DNA of 64,000 nucleotides from NCBI GenBank assembly GCA_029961685.1, contig JARWKL010000008.1, forward strand, positions 24,191,119 to 24,255,118. The letters are read 5' to 3'. Both the position numbers and the translations under genes were made by a program. Numbering within the stretch: the stretch's first letter is position 1; every line of letters begins with the position of its first letter. This DNA comes from Aristolochia californica. Taxonomy: Eukaryota > Streptophyta > Magnoliopsida > Piperales > Aristolochiaceae. The notes under the pieces are model-generated. The model worked only from the letters and a program-made list of their open reading frames with translations, did not search any database and was not told the origin of the DNA. Of this stretch, positions 25,081 through 39,051 are shown piece after piece.

Positions 25081-28000
25081 CGATGATTGCGAAACCCAAA
25101 ATATATATAAAAAACTAAAAGAGTTTAAAATCTAAAAAAAATCCCAGATACTTTTGGAATTACCTCTCACCATTTGTGCATTTCAATTTTGGATGTTAAT
25201 TTTTTTTCTAATCCAAACTGGAGTATTCACTCTAACATTTTTGTTGTAAAAAAAAATGACAAGACAAATAGATCACCAAAAAATAAAAAAATTTAGAGTT
25301 TAAGTATGCAAAAAAAATTGAAAAAATTAATAAATATAAGTGAAATTTTTTTTTTCACACACCAAAAATAAACACACAAGTTTCGTTATCCATGATTTGG
25401 AAATTCCACTAGTACTACCACTTGTGGCTTGGTGGAATTTTATAAGAAAGAGATTTCTATTTGATCCTAAAATGTTTTAAATGTGGTGGATATGCATGCC
25501 AGAAACATGTTGAAGATGCTAATAAACTAATGATCCAAAAATTTCAAGGAGTAGAAAAAATTGAATTCTCAAGTAAACGTCTGGACCTAAGCCTAACAAC
25601 CAACTTTTTGCATATTTTACAAAAAGTGGACCTATCAATCATAGATCATCGTGAATGTTTATATCAATTAACGATGTGTAACGGTTATAATTTTAGTTAG
25701 AAATGACTTATAGTTTGGGAGTCAACACTTAGATAAAAATGCCTCCCCCATCTTCCGATTATTGCGAAACCAAAAATATATAAAAAAACTGAAAGAGTTT
25801 ACAATCCTTAAAAAATCACCGATACTTTTTGGAATTATCTCTCTCAACATTTGTGCATTTCCATTTTGGATGTTCAATTTTTTTTCTAATCCAAACTTGA
25901 GTTTTCACTCTCCCATTTTTGTCGTAAACAAAAAAGATAAGGCAAATAGATCATTTTGAAATGAAAATTTTAGAGTTTATGTATGCAAAAAAAAATTGAA
26001 AACGAAAAAAAAATGTAAGCGAAATTTTTTTTTTCTCGCACCAAAAATCAACACCAAAGTTTATTTATCCATGTTTGGGAATTCCACTAGTAGTACCGAT
26101 AATAGCTTGGTGGAATTTTATAAGAAAGAGATTTCTAATTGATCCTAACATATTTTAAATGTGGTGGATATGGATGCCAGAAACATGTTGAAGATGCTAA
26201 TGACCTAATGATCAAAAAATTTCATGGAGTAGAAAAATTGAATTCTCAAGTTAGTGTGTGGACTAGAGCCTAACCACCCACTTTTTGCCTATTTTACAAA
26301 AAGCAGACCTAACAATCATTGACCATCGTGAATGTTTTGATCAATTAATGATGTGTAACGGCAATATTTTTAGAGAGAAATGACTTATTGTTTGGGAGTC
26401 AACACTTTGATAAAAATGCCTCCCCCCTCTTCAAATGTTTGTGAAACCCAAAATATATATAAAAAACTAAAAGAGTTTAAAATCCATAAAAAATCACAGA
26501 TACTTTTTGGAATTATCTCTATCAGCATTTGTGCATTCCATTTTGGATGTTCAATTTTTTTTTCTAATCCAAACTTGAGTTTCCACTCTCCCATTTTTTT
26601 CGTAAACAAAAACGATAACGCAAACAGATCACAACAAAATGAAAATTTTAGAGTTTAAATATGCAAAAAAATTTGAATACAAAAAAAATGAAAGTGAATA
26701 AAAATTTTTAGCACACCAAAAATGAACCCCAAAGTTTTGTTATCCATGTTTGGGAAATTCCACTAGTACAACTCCTAATAGCTTGGTGGAATTTTATAAG
26801 AAATAGATTTCTAATTGATCCTACCTTGTTTTAAATGTAGTGGATATGGATGCCATAAACATGTAGAAGATGTTAATGACCTAATGATCCAAAAAATTCG
26901 AGTAGAAAAAATCGAATTCTGAAGTGAACATGTGGAGCAAAGCCTAACAATTTTTTCCTTTTTTAAAAAAAATGGACCTAACAATCATAGATAAACATGA
27001 ATGTTTTGATCGATTAATTATGTGTAACGACTATAATTTTAGTTAGAAATGACTTATGGTTTGGGAGTCAACACTTAGATAAAAATGCCTCCCCCCTCTT
27101 CCGATGATTGTGAAACCCAAAATATATATAAAAAACTAAAAGAGTTTAAAATCCTTTAAAAATCACAGATATTTTTTGGAATTATCTCTCTCTGAGTTTG
27201 TGCATTTCCATTTTGAATGTTCAATTTTTTTTCTAATCCAAACTTGAGTTTTCACTCTCCCATTTTTGTCGTAAAAAAAAGTTAAGGCAAATAGAACACA
27301 ACAAAATGAAACTTTTAGAGTTTATGTATTTAAAAAAATTTGAAAACAATAATAAATGTAAGTGAAGTAATTTTTTTCATGCACATTATATGAACACCAA
27401 AGTTTTAATATCCACGTTTGGGAAATTCCACTAGTACAACCCGTAATAGCTAGGTGGAATTTGATGAGAAAGAGATTTCTAATTGATCCTAATATGTTTT
27501 AAATGTTGTGGATATGGATGCCAGAAAGATGTTGAAGATGCTAATGACCTAATGATCCAAAAATTTCAATGAGTAAAAAAAGTTGAATTCTCAAGTTAAC
27601 GTGTGGACCAGAGCCGAACATCCCCCTTTTTCCCTATTTTACAAAAAGTGGACCTAACAATCATTGATCATCGTGATTGTTTTGATAGATTAATGATGTG
27701 TCATGGCTATACTTTTAGTTAGAAGTGACTTATGGTTTAGGAGTCAACACTTAGATAAAAATGCCTCCCCCCTCTTTCGATGATTGCTGAACCCAAAATA
27801 TATTAAAAAAACTAAAAGAGTTTACAATCCTTAAAAAATCACAGATAGTTTTTTGAATTATCTTTGTCGGTATTTGTGAATTTCCATTTTAGATGTTCAT
27901 TTTTTTTCTAATCCATACTTGAGTTTTCATTCTCCCATTTTTGTCATAAACAAAAAAGAGAAGGCAATTAGATCACAACAAAATGAAAATTTTAGAGTTA

Positions 28001-31000
28001 ATGTAGGCAAAAAAATTTGAAAATAATAATAAATGTAAGTCCAGAAAATCTTTTCACGCACCAAAAATGTACTCCAAAGTTTTGTTATCCATGTTTGGGA
28101 AATTCCACTACTACAACCCCTAATAGGTTGGTGAAATTTTATAAGAAAGAGATTTCTAATTGATCCTAACATATTTTAAAAGTGGTGGATATGGATGCAA
28201 GAAACATGTTGAAGATGCTAATGACCTAATGATCCAAAAATTTCAAGGAGTAGAAAAAATTGAATTCTCAAGTTAACTTGTGGTCCAGAGCCTAACAACC
28301 CACTTTTTGCCTATTTTTCAAAAAGCGGACCTAACAATTCATGATCATCATGAATGTTTTGATAGATTAATAATGTGTAACAGCTATAATTTGAGTTAGA
28401 AATGACTTATGCGTTGGGAATCAACACTTTGATAAAAATGCCTCCCCCCTCTTCCGATGATTGCGAAACCGAAAATATATATAAAAAACTAAAAGAGTTT
28501 ACAATCCTTAAAAAATCACTCATACTTTTTGGAATTATCTCTCTCAGCATTTTTGCATTTCCATTTTGGATGTTCAATTTTTTTTCTCATCCAAACTTGA
28601 GTTTTCACTCTTCCATTTTTGTCATAAACAAAAAAGATAAGGCATATAGATCACAAAAAAATGAAAATTTTAGAGTGTATGTATGCAAAAAAAATTTGAA
28701 AACAATAATAAATGTAAGTGAAGCAAAAAAATTTCTCACACCAAAATTTTGTTATCCATGTTTGGGAAATTCCACTAGTACAACCCCTAATAGCTTGATG
28801 GAATTTTATAACAAAGAGATTTCTAATTGATCCTAACATTGACCTAATGATCAAAAATTTTCGAGTAGAAAAATTGAATTCTCAAGTTAACGTGTGGACC
28901 AGAGCTAACAACCCATTTTTTGCCTATTTTACAAAAAGTGGACCAAACAATCATAGATGATCGTGAATGTTGTGATCGATTAATGATGTGTAATGGCAAT
29001 AATTTTTTTTAGAAATGACTTATGGTTTGGGAGACAACACATAGATAAAAATGCCTCCCCACTCTTCTGATGATTGTGAAACCCAAAATATATATAAAAA
29101 ATAAAAGAGTTTACAATCCTTAAAACATCACAGATACTTTTTGGAATTATCTCTCTCAGCATTTGTGCATTTCCATTTTAGATGCTCAATTTTTTTTCTA
29201 ATCCAAACTTAAATTTTCACTCTGCGATTTTTGTCGTAAACCAAAAAAGATAGGGCAAATAGATCACAACAAAAATAAAATTTTAGAGTTTATGAATGCA
29301 AAAAAAATTTAAAACAATAATAAATGTAAGTGAAGAAAATTTTTTCACGGACCAAAAATGAACACCAATGTTTTGTTATCCATGTTTGGGAAATTCCACT
29401 AGTACAACCCCTAATAGCTTTGTGGAATTTTATAAGAAAAAGATTTCTACTTGATCCTAATAAGTTTTAAATATGGTGGATATGGATGCAAGAAACATGT
29501 TGAAGATGCTAATGACCTAATGATCCAAAAATTTCAAGGTGTAGAAAAAATTGAATTCTTAAGTTAATGTGTGGACCAGAGCCTATCAACCCACTTTTTT
29601 CCTATTTTTTTAAAAACCGGACTTACCAATCATATATCATCGTGAATGTTTTGATCGATTAATGAAGTGTAACGACTATAATTTTAGTTAGAAATGACTT
29701 ATGGTTTTGGATTCAACACTTAGATAAAAATGCCCACCGCCTCTTCCCTTGATTGCGAACCACAAGATATATATAAAAAACTAAAAAAGTTTACAATCCT
29801 TTAAAAATCACATTTGAAATTATCTCTCTCAGCATTTGTGCATTTCCATACTGGATGTTCAATTTTTTTCTAATCCAAACTTGAGTTTTCACTCTCCCAT
29901 TTTTGTCGCAAAACAAAAAAGATTAGGCGAATAGATCACAACAAAATGAAAATTTTAGAGTTTATGTATGCAAAAAAATTTGAAAATAATAATAACTGTA
30001 AGTGAAGAAAATTTTTACAAGCACCAAAAATGAACACCAAAGTTTTGTTATCCATGTTTTGGAAATTCCACTAGTACAACCCTAATAGCTTGGTGGAATT
30101 TTATAAGAAAAAGATTTCTAATTGATGCTAACTTGTGTTAAATGTGGTGGTTATGGATGCCAGAAACATAGAAGTTGCTAATGACCTAATGATCCAAAAA
30201 TTTCACGGAGTAGAAAAAATTGAATTCTCAAGTTAACTTGTGGAGTAGAGCCTAACAACCCACGTTTTGCCTATTTTACCAAAAGCGGAAGTAGCAATCA
30301 TATATCACCGTGAATGTTTTGATCGATTAATGATGTGTAACGGTATAATTTTAGTTAGAAATGACTTATGGTTTGGGTGTCAAAACTTGGATAAAAATGC
30401 CTCCCCCCTCTTCCGATGATTGCGAAACCTAAAATATATATAAAAAACTAAAAGAGTTTTCAATCCTTAAGAAATCACAGATACTTTTTGGAATTTTCTC
30501 TCTCAGCATTTGTGCATTTCCATTTTAGATGTCCAATTTTTTTTCTAATCCAAACTTGAGTTTTAACTCTCCCATTTTTGTCGTAAACAAAAAATTTAAG
30601 GGAAATAGATCACAACAAAATGAAAAATTTTGAGTTTATGTATGCAAAAAAATTTTAAAACAATAATAAATGTAAGAGAAGAAAATTTTTTCATGCACCA
30701 AAAATGAACACCAAAGTTTTGTTATCCATGTTTAGGAAATTCCACTAGTACCACCCTTAATAGCTTTGTTGAATTTTATAAGAAAGAGTTTTCTAACTGA
30801 TCCTAACATGTTTGAAATGTGGTGGATATGCATACCAGAAACTTGTTGAAAATGCGAATGACCCAATGATCCAAAAATTTCAACGAGTAGAAAAAATGGA
30901 ATTCTCATGTTAACATGTGGACTAGAGCCTAACAACTCACTTTTGGCTATTTTACAAAAAGTGAACCTAATAATCATAGATCATCGTGAATGTTTTGATC

Positions 31001-31030
31001 GATTATTGATGTGTAATGGCTATAATTTTA
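25081..31030 (+). repeat. Satellite block II (GGATGC variant family)
   Basis: Satellite monomers only. Landmarks: 25464, 26142, 26818, 27486, 28163, 28830, 29454, 30125, 30800. From about 25.1 kb the marker GTGCATTCCC changes to GTGCATTTCC, and the TATA-like tract gains a TA (AATATATATAAAAAAC). Between 26.1 and 30.2 kb the spacer of the conserved dyad reads TATGGATGC instead of TATGCATGC in six copies (near 26167, 26846, 27506, 28185, 29478, 30150); a single earlier copy at 23470 has the same change. The monomer at 28830 has lost the dyad in a 48-bp deletion. The shared variants indicate local amplification of one ancestral monomer. Confidence 0.85.
28830..29453 (+). repeat. Monomer lacking the dyad (~48-bp deletion)
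   Basis: CCTAACAT is followed at once by TGACCTAATGATC, removing the inverted repeat spacer and the whole right arm. It is the clearest copy without the dyad, and the interval is 624 bp. Confidence 0.85.
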
Positions 31031-34000
31031 GATAGAAATGACTTATGGTTTGGGAGTCATAACTTAGATAAAAATGCCTCCCCCCTCTTCCATTGATTGC
31101 GAAACTAAAAATATATAAAAAAACTAAAAGAGTTGACAATCCTTAAAAAATCACAGATACTTTTTGGAATTATCTCTCTCAGCATTAGTGCATTTCCATT
31201 TTGGATGTTCAATTTTTTTTCTAATCCAAATTTGAATTTTCACTCTCCCATTTTTGTCGTAAACAAAAAAGATAAGGCAAATAGATCAGAACATAATGAA
31301 AATTTTAGAGTTAATGTATGAAAATATTTTTGAAAACAATAGTAAATGTAAGTGGAGATATTATTTCACGCACCAAAAATGAACACCAAAGTATTGTTAT
31401 CCATGTTTTGGAAATTCCACTAGTACAACCCCAAATAGCTTGTTGGAATTTTATAAGAAAGAGATTTGTAATTGATCCTAACATGTTTAAAATGTGGTGG
31501 ATATGCATGCCAGAAACATGTTGAAGATGCTAATGACCTAATGATCCAAAAATTTCAAGGAGTAGAAAAAAATGAATTCTAAAGTCAACGTGTGGACAAG
31601 AGCCAAACAGCCCACTTTTTGCCTATTTCACAAAAAGCGGACCTAACAATCATTGATCATCATGAATGTTTTGATCGCTTAATGATGTGTAACGGCTAAA
31701 ATTTTAGTTAGAATTGACTTATGGTTTGGGAGCCAACACTTAGATAAAAATGCCTCCCCCCTCTTCCGATGATTGCGAAACCCAAAATATATATAAAAAA
31801 CTAAAAGAGTTAACAATCCTGAAAAAATCACAGATAATTTTTAGAATTTTCTCTCTCTGCATTTGTGCATTTCCATTTTGGATGTTTTCTTTCTAATCCA
31901 AACTTGAGTTTTCACTCTCCCAATTTACTCGTAAACAAAAAAGATAAGCCAAAAAGATCACAACAAAATGAAATTTTTACTGTTTATGTATGCAAAAAAA
32001 TTTGAAAACAATAATAAATGTAAGTGAAGAAAATTTTTTCATGCAAAAAAAATGAACACCAAAGTTTGTTTATCCATGTTTGGGAAATTCCACTAGTACA
32101 ACCCCTAATAACTTGGTGGAATTTTATAAGAAAGAGATTTCTAATTGATCCTAAGATGTTTGAAATGTGGTGGATATGCATGCCAGAAACATGTTGAAGA
32201 TGCTAATGACCTAATGATCCAAAAATTTAAAGGAGTAGAAAAAAATTGAATTCTCAAGTTAATGTGTGGGCCAGATCCTAACAACCCACTTTTTGCATAT
32301 TTTACAAAAAGCGGACTTAGCAATCATAGATCGTCGTGAATGTTTTGATCGATTAATGATGTGTAACGGCTATAATTTTAGTTAGAAATGACTTATGGTT
32401 TGGGAGTCAACACTTAGATAAAAATGCCTCCCCCCTCTTCGATTGATTGCGAAACCAAAAATATATCAAAAAACTAAAAGAGTTGACAATCCTTAAAAAA
32501 TCACAAATACTTTTGGGAATTATCTCTCTTAGCATTTGTGCATTTCTATTTTGGATGTTCAATTTTTTTTCTAATCCAAGCTTGAGTTTTCACTCTCCCA
32601 TTTTTGTCGTAAAGAAAAAATATAAGGCTAATAAATCGCAACAAAATAAAAATTTTTGAGTTAATGTTTGTAAAAAAATTTGAAAACAGTAATAAATGTA
32701 AGTGGAGAAATTTTTTCACGCACCAAAAATGATAACAAAAGTTTTGTTATCCTTGTTTGGGAAATTCTACTAGTACAACCCCTATAGATTGGTGGATTTT
32801 TATAAGAAAGAGACTTATAGTTGATCATACCATGTTTAAAATGTGGAGGATATGCATGCCAAAAACATGTTGAAGATGCTAATGATCTAATGATCCAAAA
32901 ATTTCATGGAGTAGAACAAATGAATTCAGAAGTTAATGTGTGGACAAGAGCCTAACAACCCACTTTTTGCCTATTTTACAAAAAGCGGACCTAACAATCA
33001 TTGACCAACATGAATGTTTTGATCCCTTAATGATGTGTAACGGCTATAATTTTAGTTAGAAATGACTTAAGGTTTGGGATGCAACATTTAGATAAAAATG
33101 CCTCCCCCCTCTTCCGATGATTGTGAAACCCAAAATATATAAAAAAAACTAAAAGAGTTAACAATCCCTAAAAAATCACAGATAATTTTTGGAATTTTCT
33201 CTCTCAGCGTTTGTGCATTTCCATTTAGGATGTTCAATTTTCTTTCTAATCCAAACTTTAGTTTTCACTCTCCCATTTTTGTCGTAAACAAAGAAGATAA
33301 TGCAAATATATCACAACAAAATGAAAATTTTAGAGTTTATGTATGCAAAAAAATTTGAAAAAAATAATAAATGTAAGAGGAGAAATTTTTTCACGCACCA
33401 AAAATGAACACCAAAGTTTTGTTATCCATGTTTGGGAAATTCCATTCGTACAAAAATTTGGGGGAATTTTATAAGAAAGAGATTTCTAAGTGATCCTAAT
33501 GTGTTTCAAATGTGGTCGATATACATGCCAGAAACATGTTGAAGATGCTAATGACCTAATGATCCAAAAATTTCGAGTAGAAAAAATTGACTTCTCAAGT
33601 TAACGTGTGGGCCAGATCCTAACAACCCACTTTTTGCCAATTTTACAAAAAGTGGACTTAACAATCATAGATGATCGTGAATATTTTGATCAATTAATGA
33701 TGTGTAATGGCAATAATTTTAGTTAGAACTGACTTATGGTTTGGGAGTCAACTCTAAGATAAAAATGCCTCCCCCCTCTTCCAATGATTGTGAAACCAAA
33801 AATATATAAAAAAACTAAAAGAGTTTAAAATCCTTAAAAAATCACAGATACTTTTTGGAATTATCTCTCTCAGAATTTGTGCATTTCCATTTTGGATGTT
33901 CAAATTTTTTCTAATCCAAACTTGAGTTTTCACTCTCCCATTTTTTTCGTAAACAAAAAAGATAAGGCAAATAAATCACAACAAAATAAAAATTTTAGAT

Positions 34001-34370
34001 TTTATGTATACAAAAAAAATTGAAAACAATAATAAATGTAAGTGGAGAAATTTTTTCATGCCCCAAAAATGAACACCAAAGTTTTGTTATCCATGTTTGG
34101 GAAATTCCACTAGTACCACCCCTAATAGCTTGGTGGAATTTTATAAGAAAGAGATTTATAATTGATCCTAACATGTTTAAAATGTGGTGGATATTCTTGC
34201 GAGAAACATGTTGAAGATGCTAATGAATAATGATCCAAAAATTTCAAGTAGTAGAAAGCAATGAATTCTCAAGTTAACATGTGGACAAGAGCCTAACAAC
34301 CCACTTTTTGTCTATTTTTAAAAAAGTGGACCTAACAATCATTGACCATCATGAATGTTTTGATCGCTTA

Positions 34371-34390
34371 ATGATGTGTAATAGAAATGA
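34371..34390 (+). repeat. ~16-bp deletion junction in monomer
   Basis: GATGTGTAA joins TAGAAATGAC; the GGCTATAATTTTAGT part is missing (interval 658 bp). Confidence 0.75.
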
Positions 34391-36726
34391 CTTAAGGTTT
34401 TTGAGTCAACACTTAAATAAAAATGTCTCCCTCTTCTTCCGATGATTGTGAAACCCAAAATATATATAAAAAACTAAAAGAGTTAACAATCCTTAAAAAA
34501 TCACAATTAATTTTTGGAATTTTCTGTCTCAGCATTTGTGCATTTTCATTTTCGATGTTCAATTTTCTTTCTAATCCAAACTTGAGTTTCACTCTCCCAT
34601 TTTTGTCGTAAACAAAAATGATAAGGCAAATAGATCACAACAAATTGAAATTTTTAGAGTTTATGTATGCAAAAATATTTGAAAAAAAAAATAAATGTAA
34701 GTGGAGAAATATTTCACGCACCAAAAATGAACACCAAAGTTTTGTTATCCATGTTTTGGATATTCCACTAGTACAACCCCTAATAGCTTGGTGGATTTTT
34801 ATAAGAAAGAGATTTCTAATTGATCCTAAGATGTTTGAAATTTGGTGGATATGCATGCCAGAAACATGTTGAAGATGCTAATGACCTAATGATCCAAAAA
34901 TTTCAAGGAGTAGAAAAAAATGAATTCTCAAGTTAATGTGTGCACCAGGACCTAACAACCCAGTTTTTGCCAATTTTAAAAAAAGCGGACCTAATAATCT
35001 TTGACCATCGTGAATGTTTTGATCGCTTATTGATGTGTAACGACTACAACTTTAGTTAGAAATGACTTATGGTTTGGGAGTCAACACTTAGATAAAAATG
35101 CCTCCCCTTCTTCTAATGATTGCGAAACCCAAAATATATATAAAAAATTAAGAGAGATAACAATTATTAAAAAATAACAGATACTTTTTAGAATTTTATC
35201 TCTCAGTATTTGTGCATTTCCATTTTGTATGTTCAATTTTATTTCTAATCCAAACTTGAGTTTTCACTCTCCCATTTTTGTCGTAAACAAAAAATATAAG
35301 GCAAATAGATCACAACAAAATGAAAATTTTACAGTTTATGTTTGCAAAAAAATTTGAAAACAATAATAAATGTAAGTGAAGAAAACATTTTCACGCAGCA
35401 AAAATGAACACCAATGTTTAGTTATCCAAGTTTGGGAAATTCCCCTAGTACAACCCCTAATAACTTGGTGGAATTTTTATAAGAAAGAGATTTCTAATTG
35501 ATCCTAACATATTTGAAATGTGGTGGATATGCATGCCAAAAACATGTTGAAGATGCTAATGACCTAATAATCCAAAAATTTAAAGGAGAAGAAAAAATTG
35601 AATTCTCAAGTTTACGTGTGGGCCAGATCCTAACAACCCACTTTTTCCCTATTTTACAAAAAGCGAACTTAACAATCATAGATCATCGTGAATGTTTTAA
35701 TCAATTAATGATGTGTAACGGCTATAAATTTAGCTAGAAATGACTTATGGTTTGGGAGTCAACACTTAGATAAAAATGCCACCCCTCTCTTCCATTGATT
35801 GCGAAACCCAAAATATATAAAAAAACTAAAAGAGTTTACAATCCTTAAAAAATCACAGATACTTTTTGGAATTGTCTCTCTCAGCATTCGTGCCTATTTT
35901 GGATGTTCAATTTTTTTTCTCATCCAAGCTTGTGTTTTCACACTCCCATTTTTGTCGTAAACAAAAAAGATAAGGAAAATAGATCACAACAAAATGAAAA
36001 TTTTTGAGTTTATGTATGCAAAAAAATTTGAAAACAATAATAAATGTAAGTGGAGAAATTTTTTCATGCACCAAAACTGAACACCAAAGTTTGGTTATCC
36101 ATGTTTGGGAAATTCATCTTGTACAACCCCTAATAGCTTGGTGGAATTCGATAAGAAAGAGATTTATAATTGATCCTAACATGTTTAAAATGTGGTGGAT
36201 ATACATGCCAGAAACATGTTGAAGATGCTAACGACCTAATGATCCAAAAATTTAAAGGTTTGGACAAAAATGAATTCTCAAGTTAACATGTGGACCAGAG
36301 CCTAACAACCCACTTTTTGCCTATTTTACAAAAAGAGGACCTAACAATCATTGATCATCGTGAATGTTTTGATCGCTTAGTGATGTGTAACGGCTATAAT
36401 TTATGTTAGAAATGACTTATGGTTTGGAAGTCAACACTTAGATAAAAATTCCTCCCCCCTCTTCCAATGATTGTGAAACCAGAAATATATATAAAAAAAC
36501 TAAAAGAGTTAACAATCCTTAAAAAAACACAGATAGTTTTTGGAATTTTCTCTCTCAGCATTTGTGCATTTCCATTTTGGATGTTCAATTTTTTTTCTAA
36601 TCCAAACCTGAGTTTTGACTCTCCCATTTTTGTCGTAAACAAAAAAGATAAGGCAAATAGATCACAACAAAATAAAATTTTTTGAGTTTATGTATGCAAA
36701 AAAATTTGAAAACAATAATAAATTTA

Positions 36727-38280
36727 AGTGGAGAAATTTTTTCACGCACCAAAAATGAACACCAAAGTTTTATTATCCATCTTTGGGAAATTCCACTAGT
36801 ACAACCCCTAATAGCTTGGTGGAATTTTTTAGAAAAGAGATTTCTAATTGAGCCTAACATGTTTAAAATGTGGTGGATATGCATGCCACAAACATGTTGA
36901 AGATGCTAATGACCTAATGATCCAAAAATTTGATGGCGTAGAAAAAAATGAATTCTCAAGTTAACGTGTGGACCTGAGCCTAACAACCCACTTTTTTCCT
37001 ATTTAACAAAAAGCGGACCTAACAATCATTGATCATCGTGAATGTTTTGGTCGCTTAATGGTGTGTAACGGTTATAATTTTAGTAAGAAATGACATAAGG
37101 TTTGGGAGTCAACACTTAGATAAAAATGCCTCCCCCATGTTCCGATGATTGCAAAACCCAAAATATATATAAAAAACTAAGAGAGTTAACAATCCTTAAA
37201 ATATCACATATATTTTTTTTAATTTTCTCTCTCAGCATTTGTGCATTTCTATTTTGGATGTTCAATTTTGTTTCTAATCCAAACTTGAGTTTTCACTCTC
37301 CCATTTTTGTCGTAAACAAAAAAGATAAGGCAAATAGATCACAACAAAATGAAAATTTTACAGTTTATGTATGTAAAAAAATTTGAAAACAATAACAAAT
37401 GTAAGTGAAGAAAAAAATTTCACGCATGAAAAAATGGACACCAAATTTTTATTATCCATGTTTGGGAAATTCCACTAGTACAACCCCTAATAACTTTCTG
37501 GAATTTTATAACAAAGTGATTTCTAATTGATCCTAACATGTTTTAAATGTGGTGGATATGCATGCTAGAAACATATTGAAGATGCTAATGACCTAATAAT
37601 CCAAACTTGAGTTTTCTCCCTCCCATTTTTGTCGTAAACAAAAAAGAAAAGGCAAATAGATCACAAGAAAATGAAAATTTTAAAGTTTAGGTATGCAAAA
37701 AAGTTTGAAAACAATAACAAAAGTAAGAGAAGAAAATTTTTTGATGCACCAAAAATGAACACCAAAGTTTTCTTACCCATGTTTGGGAAAAGCCACTAGT
37801 ACAACCCCTAGTAGCTTGGTGGAATTTTATAAGAAAGGGATTTCTAATTGATCCTAACATGTTTTAAATGTGGTGGATATGCATGCCAGAAACATGTTGA
37901 AGATGCAAATGACCTAATGATCCAGAAATTTAAAGGAGTAGAAAAAATTGAATTCTCAAGTTAACGTGTGGACTAGAGCCAAACAACCCACTTTTTGCCT
38001 ATTTTACAAAAAGCGGACCTAACAATCATAGATCATCATGAATTTTTTGATCGATTAATGATGTGTAACGGCTACAATGTTTCTTAGAAATTACTTATGG
38101 TTTGGGAGAGAACACTTAGATAAAAATGCTCCCCCCTCTTCCGATGATTGTGAAACCCAAAATATATAAAAAAAACTAAAAGTGTTTACAATAGTTAAAA
38201 AATCACAGATACTTTTTGGAATTATCTCTCTCAGTATTTCTGCATTTCCATTTTGGATGTTCAATTCTTTTTCTAATCCA
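36727..38280 (+). repeat. 2.32-kb higher-order duplication, copy 1 (with truncated monomer)
   Basis: Contains an A monomer (36851), a truncated B monomer (37530) and a following full monomer (37851). It matches 39052-40602 at an offset of 2320-2325 bp. Shared private features: GGACCTGAGCC and TAAGGTTTGGG in the A unit, the identical truncation junction TAATAATCCAAAC, then GATGCAAATGACC, GATCCAGAAATT, GGCTACAAT, a TTNCTTAGAAAT form, AAAGTGTTTACAAT, TTTCTGCATTTCC and CTTTTTCTAATC. Confidence 0.8.
37530..37850 (+). repeat. Truncated 321-bp monomer (B type)
   Basis: About 356 bp are missing between GACCTAAT-ATCCAAA and TCTAATCCAAA; both ends share the 7-mer ATCCAAA, present twice in a normal monomer. 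Junction at 37598-37606. The upstream markers (CTAATAAC, TTACAGTTTATG) identify it as type B. Confidence 0.9.
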
Positions 38281-38790
38281 AACTTGAGTTTTCACTCTCC
38301 CATTTTTGTCCTAAAAAAAAAAAAAGATAAGGCAAATTAGTCAAAAAAAAATGAAAACTTTAGAGTTTATATGTAGAAATTGAAAACAATAATAAATGTA
38401 AGTGAAGAAAATATTTTCATGCACCAAAAATGCACACCAAAGTTTTGTTATCCATATTAGGGAAATTCCACTTGTGCAACCGCTTGTAGCTTGGTGGAAT
38501 TTTATAAGAATGATATTTCTAATTGATCCTAACATTTTTTAAAAGTGGTGGATATGCATGCCAGAAACATGTTGAAAATGCGAATGACCTAATGATCTAA
38601 AAATTTCAAGGAGTAGAAAAAATTGAATTCTCAAGTTAATGTGTGGACCAGCGCCTAACAACTCACTGTTGCCAATTTTACAAACAACAGACCTAACAAT
38701 CATAGATCATCATGAATGTTTTGATCGATTAATGATGTGTAACGGCTATAATTTTAGTTAGAAATGACTTTTGGTTTGGGAGTCAACACT

Positions 38791-38810
38791 TTGATAAAAG
38801 TGTGAAACCC
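38791..38810 (+). repeat. ~27-bp deletion removing the pyrimidine tract
   Basis: GATAAAAG joins TGTGAAACCC; the complete C-rich tract is absent (interval to the next landmark 646 bp, with a smaller loss near 39126 as well). Confidence 0.75.
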
Positions 38811-39051
38811 AAAATATATAAAAAAATAAAAGAGGTTACAATCCTTAAAAATCACAGATACTTTTTGGAATTATCTCTCTCAGCTTTTGTGCATTTCCAT
38901 TTTGGATGTTCAATTTTTTTTCTAATCCAAACTTGAGTTTTCACTCTCCCATTTTTGTCGTAAACAAAAAACATAAGGTAAATTGATCACAACAAAATGA
39001 AAATTTTTGATTTTATGTATGCAAAAAAATTTGAAAACAATAATAAATGTA

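Noticed and set aside
28402..28830. 142-codon open frame, the longest in the window, as a gene
   Set aside because: It is the satellite monomer read in a frame opened by small indels. The same frame is interrupted in most copies, the monomer length is not a multiple of three, and stops and frameshifts vary freely between copies.
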